Assembly (NCBI GenBank): GCA_002898995.1
Contig: BEIM01000260.1
Coordinates: forward strand, 1-5,544
DNA length: 5,544 nt
Origin: a bacterium HR36
GTDB lineage: Bacteria; Planctomycetota; Planctomycetia; Gemmatales; HRBIN36
Reading direction: 5' to 3'
Below, piece after piece: positions 1-4,312 of this stretch (position 1 is its first letter; the number at the start of each line of letters is the position of its first letter). A program made the position numbers and the translations under genes. The notes under the pieces were generated by a model. The model saw nothing but the letters and a program-made list of their open reading frames with translations, was not told the origin of the DNA and did no database searches.

Positions 1-198
1 GTCGAGGCCAACTATGCCTAGACCGAGAGCACTGGCAAACGCCATCCGCGGCATGGGATGGAACCCTTCTGACAAGCGAAAAGGCAAGCCGGCCCGGCGG
101 AGCATTCGCTCAAACAGCCGCGCCAGGTCCTGGTGGCTGAAGAAGCGCAGATCGCCCGTTTTGCGGAACCGGATACGCGCTTTAGTGCGAGTGGTCAT
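1..198 (-). CDS. TIGR03936/DUF2344 radical-SAM-linked protein, N-terminal 66 codons (runs off left edge)
   Basis: The visible 66 residues match the start of the family annotated as 'radical SAM-linked protein' (TIGR03936, DUF2344). The signature is RIRFRKTGDLRFFSHQD at residues 8-24, followed by a helix LARLFERMLRRAGLPF and then SEGFHPMPRMAFASALGLG at residues 43-61. Members are often found beside or fused to a radical SAM protein and near RNase E/G genes. Their biochemical role is not well established, so I assign none. ATG at 198-196 is the first possible start, because an in-frame TGA lies at 231-229 and no GTG or TTG intervenes. The start also fits the family, whose members begin a few residues before the RIRF motif. 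The ATG overlaps the TGA of a short upstream ORF (ATGA, 198-195), and an 8-bp hairpin at 202-220 sits just before it. The C-terminus is outside the window. Confidence in the family is high; function is unassigned. Confidence 0.87.
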   Translation of the reverse strand, partial: MTTRTKARIRFRKTGDLRFFSHQDLARLFERMLRRAGLPFRLSEGFHPMPRMAFASALGLGIVGLD

Positions 199-332
199 GC
201 TGCCAGGAGAAGCTCCTGGCCGGACACCTCAGCCAGCATAGCTTTGACAAGCCCGACACCGCTGGATTCTTTCAGCTTTTGCCACACAGACTGGGCACGC
301 CAGCATCCGCGCTTGGAATCTCGTTGGTGCAA
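195..332 (-). CDS. possible 45-aa ORF coupled to the downstream gene (weak call)
   Basis: If initiated at TTG 332 (GTG 287 is another in-frame choice), this ORF ends at TGA 197-195 and overlaps the next start as ATGA. Its last 30 residues look protein-like: a Trp-containing charged helix (VWQKLKESSG), then VGLVKAMLAEVSGQELLLAA. The third-codon GC of that part is about 62% by hand count, not decisive. I know no family for it. The start is poorly supported: only a GGA lies a few bases before the TTG. The reading frame closes upstream at TAG 377-375. Alternatives are that it is the C-terminal half of a frameshifted gene starting at ATG 385, or that it is not translated. Confidence 0.22.
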   Translation of the reverse strand: MHQRDSKRGCWRAQSVWQKLKESSGVGLVKAMLAEVSGQELLLAA

Positions 333-393
333 AGTTTCCAGCGATCCGGGCTGTCCAGATGTTCGCTTACAAAGCTAGCAGGCATCCGGCACA
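199..393 (-). other. ptsI to radical-SAM-linked spacer with short uncertain ORFs
   Basis: This 195-bp spacer follows the ptsI stop. It holds no RNA gene and no T-rich terminator that I can see. On the minus strand one frame has an ATG ORF at 385-272 (37 codons, beginning MPASFVSEHLDSP). A second frame is open from the TAG at 377-375 to a TGA at 197-195 and ends with a plausible amphipathic tail (VWQKLKESSGVGLVKAMLAE). Neither has a convincing Shine-Dalgarno sequence before an obvious start. The second ends in an ATGA overlap with the next gene, as translationally coupled genes do. The two could be halves of one small frameshifted gene, or chance ORFs. I recognise neither product. Confidence 0.45.
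202..220 (-). promoter_or_regulatory. 8-bp hairpin over the Shine-Dalgarno of the radical-SAM-linked gene
   Basis: GCCAGGAG and CTCCTGGC form perfect 8-bp arms with a three-base loop, ending three bases before the ATG at 198. On the minus strand the 5' arm contains AGGAG (217-213), the only good Shine-Dalgarno match nearby. It is 14 bases from the ATG and paired when the hairpin forms. The hairpin lies within the end of the short upstream ORF, so a translating ribosome would open it. This fits translational coupling, but that is inference. Confidence 0.5.
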
Positions 394-2142
394 CTAAATA
401 GCCAGTGCCTCGGGAAGAATGCGTCGAATCTGGTCGCGTAAGTAGGTAGTAATATCCTGAGCGGTTTCCATTTGCAACACGGTTTCTGCGGCGCGGCGGG
501 CCTCTTCAATGGTGATGGAGCGCACCAGCCGTTTGACCTCGGGAATAGCGTGGGGCGCGGCACTGAGCTGGCGCAATCCCAACCCGATAAGCACGAAAGC
601 GTACATGGGTTCCGCACTCATTTCCCCGCAGACATTCACAGAAATCCCCGCCCGCTCCGCCGCACGCACTACATGGTCAATGAGGCGCAGTACTGCAGGA
701 TCGGAAGCGCTGTAAAGGTAGGCGACGTTTTCATTGGTGCGGTCGGCGGCCAGCACGTACTGGATCAAATCATTGGTACCGATAGAAAAGAAGTCCACCT
801 CCTTGGCCAGACCTTCGGCCATCAGTGCCGCCGACGGTACCTCAATCATGGTACCTACGGGGATGCGATGGTTAAAGGGGACTTTTTCCTCGCTCAGTTC
901 CTCCATAACGTCGTACAGCAGGAGCTTGGCTTCGCGAAGCTCGGAAATGGTGCTGACCATCGGGAACATAATGCGAATGTCGCCGTAAGCACTGGCACGC
1001 AGGATGGCCCGCAGCTGAACGCGGAAGAGGTTTTTGTTCCGCAGGCATAAGCGTAAGCTCCGCACTCCTAGGAAAGGGTTGCGTTCCTGAATCTCTGGAT
1101 CGGTGACCGAACTGAACTTATCCGCGCCGACGTCGAGGGTGCGAATAACAATCGGCTTGCCCGGGAGTTGTCTGAGTACTTTCAGATAAGCCTCGAAATG
1201 CTCCTGCTCGGTAGGATCTTCCTTGCGTCCGAGATAGAGGAATTCGGTGCGATACAAGCCGACGCCATCGGCCCCGCGCTCCAGGATTTGCGCCGCTTCC
1301 TCGGGAAACTCAATGTTCCCCAACAGGTAGATGCGGACACCGTCGCGAGTGACCGCAGGCAAATTGCGCAACTCGTCCAACTCACGCTCATGGCCGACCT
1401 GAGCTTGCTGAATCCGGCGATAATGTTGCAGGGTTTCCTCGTCGGGATCGAGGATAACGACCCCGCGATTTCCATCCACGATGACTAAATCGCCGCCGGA
1501 AACATCCGTCAGGAACATCCCCAGCCCAACCACTGCGGGAATGCCCAGGGCGTTGGCGACGATGGCCGTGTGACTGGTGCGCCCGCCTACTTCGGTGGCG
1601 AATCCCAAAATGTGCTGGCGGTCAAGTTGGGCCGTTTCACTCGGGGTCAGGTCGTGTGCCAGCAGAACAACGGGCTCGGTCAACTTCTGCAATTGTTCGT
1701 GGCGTTGGCCCGCCAGCTGACGGAGTAAGCGTTTTTCAATGTCGCGCAGGTCGCTCTGCCGATCTGCGATGATGCGGTCGTTAAGACTGGCCAGGGCGCG
1801 GAGGCGTCGGCGGATGACCCGATCCAGTGCCTGTTCCGCGGTGTAACTATGGTAGCGAATCTCTGAGGCGATCTCTTGGCGGAGCCGCGGATCTTCAATC
1901 AGGGCCGCATGCGCCCCAAAAATGGCTCCATACTGTTCTCCGAGCCGATCGGCAACTACTCGTTGCACTTCGCGGGCCTCGCGAGCGGCTGCTTCAATGG
2001 CGCGGTCGAGGCGTTCAATTTCCTGCGGATAGGTGCCGGTAGCTATGAAACGCTGGCGAACGTTGACTTCCTCCCTGTCTAGAATCCAGGCAGGTCCGAT
2101 GGCTACACCTGGCGAAACGGCCACTCCGCGTTTGATTTCCAT
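394..2142 (-). CDS. ptsI: PTS Enzyme I (phosphoenolpyruvate-protein phosphotransferase)
   Basis: Cytoplasmic Enzyme I autophosphorylates on a histidine using PEP and passes the phosphate to HPr. The 582 residues compare with about 575 in Escherichia coli. The N-terminal domain begins MEIKRGVAVSPGVAIGPAW, and the phosphohistidine motif GGRTSHTAIVA puts the active His at residue 191. The C-terminal PEP-binding barrel has its key residues: Arg298 in GLYRTEF, Arg334 in IRTLDVGADK, Glu434 in TMIEVPSA, Asn457-Asp458 in GTNDLIQY, Arg468 in ADR, and the catalytic Cys505 in VCGEMS. There is no N-terminal GAF domain, so it is the sugar-PTS EI type by architecture and not PtsP (EI-Ntr). The start is supported by GGGAAG at 2150-2145 and by the family N-terminus. 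It begins 17 bp after the HPr stop and is surely cotranscribed with it. A sequence palindrome at that junction overlaps the HPr stop. The gene looks intact and catalytically complete. Confidence 0.97.
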   Translation of the reverse strand: MEIKRGVAVSPGVAIGPAWILDREEVNVRQRFIATGTYPQEIERLDRAIEAAAREAREVQRVVADRLGEQYGAIFGAHAALIEDPRLRQEIASEIRYHSYTAEQALDRVIRRRLRALASLNDRIIADRQSDLRDIEKRLLRQLAGQRHEQLQKLTEPVVLLAHDLTPSETAQLDRQHILGFATEVGGRTSHTAIVANALGIPAVVGLGMFLTDVSGGDLVIVDGNRGVVILDPDEETLQHYRRIQQAQVGHERELDELRNLPAVTRDGVRIYLLGNIEFPEEAAQILERGADGVGLYRTEFLYLGRKEDPTEQEHFEAYLKVLRQLPGKPIVIRTLDVGADKFSSVTDPEIQERNPFLGVRSLRLCLRNKNLFRVQLRAILRASAYGDIRIMFPMVSTISELREAKLLLYDVMEELSEEKVPFNHRIPVGTMIEVPSAALMAEGLAKEVDFFSIGTNDLIQYVLAADRTNENVAYLYSASDPAVLRLIDHVVRAAERAGISVNVCGEMSAEPMYAFVLIGLGLRQLSAAPHAIPEVKRLVRSITIEEARRAAETVLQMETAQDITTYLRDQIRRILPEALAI

Positions 2143-2153
2143 GGCTTCCCGAA

Positions 2154-2168
2154 CCGGCTTTAAGCCGG
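2154..2168 (-). repeat. palindrome at the ptsH stop / ptsI leader
   Basis: CCGGCTT and AAGCCGG are perfect 7-bp inverted arms around one base. As RNA they give a 6-bp GC-rich stem with a three-base loop. The stem includes the HPr TAA stop (2162-2160) and ends just before the ptsI ribosome-binding site (2150-2145). It lacks a T-run, so it is not an intrinsic terminator. It could tune ptsI translation or mRNA stability, which is inference. Confidence 0.45.
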
Positions 2169-2438
2169 ATAGCTGCTCGTCAAAATGTCAGCGATTTCTC
2201 GCACCGCCTGCTCAGCATCTGGGCCGACGGCTTCAATGATGATCTCCGCTCCGTATCCTGCCCCCAATTGCAAGATGTCGAACGGACTGCGGCAATCCTC
2301 AGCCTGCCTGTCACCATACTTCAGGGAAATCTGGCACTGGAATTGTGCGGCCACCCGTGCACATTCTGCGGCTTGGCGCAAATGCAATCCCTGGGGATCG
2401 GCGACGATGATGCTGCGCACCACGCGCTGCTGCGGCAT
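2160..2438 (-). CDS. ptsH: HPr-like phosphocarrier protein
   Basis: HPr shuttles phosphate from Enzyme I to EIIA proteins in the cytoplasm. The 92 residues match the family's usual 85-90. The active-site loop is GLHLRQAAE, with phospho-accepting His19 (His15 of classic HPr) and Arg21 (Arg17). The residue after the next is Gln22 where nearly all HPr proteins have Pro18. The regulatory serine region reads RSPFDILQLGA, with Ser51 aligning with Ser46, the HPr kinase target. Its flanking residues differ from the classic SIMGVMSL, notably Asp54 for the Gly and Pro52 for the Ile. The end GAEIIIEAVGPDAEQAVREIADIL is a normal HPr C-terminus. The ATG at 2438 has AGGAAG upstream at 2446-2441. It sits between the EIIA gene (66 bp upstream) and ptsI (17 bp downstream), which supports the call strongly. 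A regulatory NPr-type role is equally possible. Confidence 0.92.
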   Translation of the reverse strand: MPQQRVVRSIIVADPQGLHLRQAAECARVAAQFQCQISLKYGDRQAEDCRSPFDILQLGAGYGAEIIIEAVGPDAEQAVREIADILTSSYPA

Positions 2439-2475
2439 CGCTTCCTGCCCTGAAAAGCGCGGCCGTTGGCAGACC

Positions 2476-2496
2476 GGCTGGTGGGGCCAACCAGCC
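2476..2496 (-). repeat. intercistronic hairpin between ptsN and ptsH
   Basis: GGCTGGT (2476-2482) and ACCAGCC (2490-2496) are perfect 7-bp inverted arms with a 7-base loop, placed 8 bases after the EIIA stop codon in the 66-bp ptsN-ptsH gap. On the minus strand no T-tract follows, so an intrinsic terminator is unlikely. A stem here could protect the 3' end of a processed hpf-ptsN transcript or attenuate ptsH-ptsI, but this is inference. Confidence 0.5.
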
Positions 2497-2504
2497 TCGT
2501 TTGT

Positions 2505-2972
2505 TCAGGCACTGCCTTCCGATTCCAGAATCAGTTCCCAGATTTCCTCTGCCGTCGTAGCCTGACGCAAGAAGCGGCAAAAGGTTTCGTTGCGTAGATT
2601 CCGCGTCACATTTTCCAAAGCACGCAAGTGTTCACCCGTGCGATCCACAGGCGAGATGAGCAGGACGAAAATATAAACCGGCTCGTTATCTATGCTCTGG
2701 AAGTCCACGCCCGCATGAGAGACAGCCACGGTACCGATGGGGCGTTGCACGCTCTCATGCTTGGTGTGGGGAATGGCCACTCCATGCCCGATCCCTGTGG
2801 AACCGAGTTGCTCGCGCTTTAATAATGCCTTGACTAAAGGTTCCACTTGATTGGCCTTGATGTGGCCGCTGCGCTTCAGCGCTTCGACCATCTCGCGGAT
2901 CACACCTTCTTTAGTGGTTTGCGTCAGGTTAGGGATGAGTGCTTCCCTGACGACAAATTCCGACATTCGCAT
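2505..2972 (-). CDS. ptsN: PTS EIIA domain protein, fructose/nitrogen-regulatory (PtsN) type
   Basis: This single-domain EIIA (155 residues, as in PtsN) accepts phosphate from HPr on a histidine. The motif GSTGIGHGVAIPHTKHES at residues 57-74 carries the active His69, matching the STGIGNGIAIPHGK motif of E. coli PtsN. The rest follows the family: a DFQSIDNEPVYIFVLLISP strand region, then GEHLRALENVTRNLRNE and a C-terminal EEIWELILESE helix. No EIIB or EIIC domain is attached and none lies in the window, which points to regulation of other proteins, not sugar uptake. I chose ATG 2972 because AGGAAAGGG (2989-2981) lies 8 bases upstream. A longer reading from TTG 3104 adds 44 residues with no similarity to the family. 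ATG 2966 is a less likely alternative. Its place just after hpf copies the proteobacterial hpf-ptsN order. Confidence 0.93.
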   Translation of the reverse strand: MRMSEFVVREALIPNLTQTTKEGVIREMVEALKRSGHIKANQVEPLVKALLKREQLGSTGIGHGVAIPHTKHESVQRPIGTVAVSHAGVDFQSIDNEPVYIFVLLISPVDRTGEHLRALENVTRNLRNETFCRFLRQATTAEEIWELILESEGSA

Positions 2973-3116
2973 AGGGTAGGCCCTTTCCTGCTTCTGCAAG
3001 CTGGCCGTGCCGTCAATCTTTAGCCAAGCAGTAAGACCCAGGATCGCGCAGGGTTCGCTAACTGATTTTCCACTCCCTTGCCGGCTAACGCCACAGTGCC
3101 ACAATCCCTTCGCGGT
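2973..3116 (-). other. 144-bp hpf to ptsN spacer
   Basis: Apart from the ptsN ribosome-binding site at 2989-2981 I find no gene, no strong terminator and no promoter with a good -10 here. A TTGACG is present on the minus strand but has no matching -10 at 16-18 bp. The reading frame of ptsN stays open through most of it, but the residues do not resemble the EIIA family. Confidence 0.4.
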
Positions 3117-3437
3117 TCACGGCACTCCTCCCATCGGAGGTGCCCGACGGCGATCTTGGATTTTCTCCTTATAGCGGGTCAGCTGCTTTTCCAGCTTCTC
3201 CATAATCAAATCTACGGCCGCTCTCACATCGCCAGCAGCCTCCCGTGCCACGAAATCGTGTTTATGTTCAGCCGAGACCAGGAATTCCACCTGTTTGATG
3301 TCGCCCTTGAGGTCGACCGTGACCTCCACTGCCATCAGCCGGTCGAAATAGTGTACCAGCTTCTCGGCTTTTTCGCGGATGAATTCCTGCAGTTCCGGGG
3401 AAAGTTGGCCATGACGGGCGGAAATCTTGACCAGCAC
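3117..3437 (-). CDS. hpf: short ribosome hibernation factor (HPF/RaiA family)
   Basis: HPF/YfiA proteins bind the decoding centre of the 30S subunit and silence ribosomes in starvation or stasis. The 106 residues follow the family: strand LVKISARHGQLSPELQEFI, helix REKAEKLVHYFDRLMAVEV (the LxxYFDR pattern of YfiA), central strands EFLVSAEHKHDFVAREAA, and the basic second helix DLIMEKLEKQLTRYKEKI. It ends in a short basic tail (DRRRAPPMGGVP). It lacks the roughly 60-residue C-terminal dimerisation domain of long HPF, so it is the short form. The start is GTG at 3437, chosen because AGGAG at 3449-3445 lies 7 bases upstream and the family N-terminus follows at once. A well-matched promoter about 45-75 bp upstream makes hpf the likely first gene of the hpf-ptsN-ptsH-ptsI unit. 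Confidence 0.93.
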   Translation of the reverse strand: MLVKISARHGQLSPELQEFIREKAEKLVHYFDRLMAVEVTVDLKGDIKQVEFLVSAEHKHDFVAREAAGDVRAAVDLIMEKLEKQLTRYKEKIQDRRRAPPMGGVP

Positions 3438-3444
3438 GGATAGG

Positions 3445-3449
3445 CTCCT
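3445..3449 (-). promoter_or_regulatory. ribosome-binding site fixing the hpf GTG start
   Basis: AGGAG on the minus strand, 7 bases before GTG 3437. It supports a non-ATG start for hpf. Confidence 0.75.
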
Positions 3450-3455
3450 GCAGTG

Positions 3456-3486
3456 TGATTAGGCACGGTATTCTGCGAACTAATCA
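3456..3486 (-). promoter_or_regulatory. 7-bp inverted repeat overlapping the hpf -10 and leader (possible operator or hairpin)
   Basis: TGATTAG (3456-3462) and CTAATCA (3480-3486) are perfect inverted arms 17 bases apart. The upstream arm, in minus-strand sense, overlaps the -10 hexamer (3488-3483) and covers the expected transcription start. The other arm lies in the leader, 7 bases before the AGGAG. A repressor site is possible. The DNA could also form an RNA stem, but only part of the upstream arm would be transcribed, which favours a protein site. No known regulator consensus is recognised. Confidence 0.4.
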
Positions 3487-3511
3487 TAGAAAACACCGCG
3501 GATCTGGTCAA
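3483..3511 (-). promoter_or_regulatory. sigma-70-type promoter of hpf-ptsN-ptsH-ptsI
   Basis: On the minus strand TTGACC (3511-3506, five of six consensus bases) is followed after exactly 17 bp by TATGAT (3488-3483, five of six). Transcription would start near 3476, giving a leader of about 40 bases that contains the hpf AGGAG. It lies in the 103-bp gap after maf and is the best promoter match in the window. It implies the phosphorelay genes can be transcribed independently of maf. Confidence 0.75.
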
Positions 3512-3540
3512 TCGAAAGGTTCGCTGTTTCCAGGGTGCCT

Positions 3541-4164
3541 TTAATCTGTTGCAGTGGACTGGCAGCTGCCCGCTCTCTGGGCCAGCACGGGGAGGCACTG
3601 GTGCCAGATCCGGCAAAGCGTCTCCATCGGTAAGCCTATGACGTTACTGATCGTGCCTTCCAGGACGGTCAAAAACGGGTCATCCTGCTCCTGAATCGCA
3701 TAAGCTCCTGATTTCCCCTGCCACTGACCACTGTCAAGGTAGCCTTCCAGCTCCTCCTCCGTTAGCGGGCGCATCAAAAGGCGACTTCGTTCCTGCCAGG
3801 CGAATTGCCAATCCTCAGGGCGAAACCAGATACACACCCCCGTCCACAACTCGTGCTGCGTACCACTTAGCCGCTGAAGGATTTGCCGGGCGTGCTGGCG
3901 ATCAGTGGGCTTGCCAATGACTTCTCCGTCATGCCAACCGACTGAATCGGCCGCCAGTACCACCCCATAGTCCACGCGCCTGGCCACGGCGTACGCTTTC
4001 CGCCAAGCCAGCTCTGCGACATATTGCCGCACGTCGCTGACACCTGCGCCATCAGGTTCTTCGATATGCGGCGGAATCACCTCAAAGCTAAAGCCATATT
4101 TGCGCAGTAATTCCCGCCGCGCCGGTGAGCTACTGGCCAGGATCAAAGGTCGCGGCCAGGGCAT
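3541..4164 (-). CDS. maf: Maf-family nucleoside triphosphate pyrophosphatase
   Basis: Maf proteins hydrolyse non-canonical or excess nucleoside triphosphates (dTTP/UTP in the YhdE type, m7GTP in the YceF type) to the monophosphate and pyrophosphate. They act in the cytoplasm in nucleotide-pool cleaning and have been linked to septation. The 207 residues show the family motifs in order: LILASSSPARRELL (7-20), AADSV with catalytic-type Asp73, DGEVIGKP (79-86), LSGTQHELWTGV (99-110), GKSGAYAIQ (150-158) and the C-terminal EGTISNVIGLPMETL (169-183). I chose ATG 4164 because GGGAGG (4176-4171) lies 6 bases upstream and the family begins just before LASSSP. An ATG at 4221 would add 19 unrelated residues. 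The last 20 or so residues form a variable tail. It is 148 bp downstream of the peptidase. Substrate type cannot be told with certainty. Confidence 0.94.
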   Translation of the reverse strand: MPWPRPLILASSSPARRELLRKYGFSFEVIPPHIEEPDGAGVSDVRQYVAELAWRKAYAVARRVDYGVVLAADSVGWHDGEVIGKPTDRQHARQILQRLSGTQHELWTGVCIWFRPEDWQFAWQERSRLLMRPLTEEELEGYLDSGQWQGKSGAYAIQEQDDPFLTVLEGTISNVIGLPMETLCRIWHQCLPVLAQRAGSCQSTATD

Positions 4165-4170
4165 GCCGAT

Positions 4171-4176
4171 CCTCCC
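4171..4176 (-). promoter_or_regulatory. ribosome-binding site deciding the maf start
   Basis: GGGAGG on the minus strand, 6 bases before ATG 4164. It selects this start over the in-frame ATG at 4221. Confidence 0.75.
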
Positions 4177-4208
4177 AGCAGCTTGGTGGAGCCAGACAGC
4201 TCCTTTGT

Positions 4209-4239
4209 TGCCCGTGAGCATACCAGCACGTAACGGGCA
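4209..4239 (-). repeat. 7-bp inverted repeat upstream of maf
   Basis: TGCCCGT (4209-4215) and ACGGGCA (4233-4239) are perfect inverted arms separated by 17 bases, inside the 148-bp gap between the peptidase and maf. On the minus strand the spacer includes TGGTATGCT, which resembles an extended -10, but there is no good -35. It could be an operator, a leader hairpin or chance. The rest of the gap shows no gene and no T-rich terminator. Confidence 0.35.
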
Positions 4240-4312
4240 CAGAGAAAATTGCCGCTGCTCAACCCATTGCTATTTTGCGCCATACTGCCGAGGTAGTTTG
4301 CACAGTGCCTAT

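Noticed and set aside
275..281. A-run (CAAAAGC on the minus strand) as a programmed frameshift site
   Set aside because: It does not form a standard X-XXY-YYZ slippery heptamer in the frame of the ORF from ATG 385, and no clear stimulatory element was identified.
229..306. 25-codon minus-strand ORF with C-x2-C-x9-C-x2-C (CPVC and CRAC), like a tiny zinc ribbon
   Set aside because: Very short, no convincing ribosome-binding site, and it overlaps two other candidate frames. Four spaced cysteines can arise by chance in the shadow of another frame.
14..378. Plus-strand ORFs of 75 and 81 codons at the left end
   Set aside because: They are antisense to the radical-SAM-linked gene and the spacer, are rich in Arg/Pro/Ser, and match no family I know.
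472..1050. Plus-strand open frame of 192 codons
   Set aside because: It is antisense to the C-terminal half of ptsI, which has complete family motifs. The translation shows no recognisable domain.
2973..3104. 44-residue N-terminal extension of the EIIA gene from TTG 3104
   Set aside because: It has no family similarity, and a strong ribosome-binding site precedes ATG 2972.
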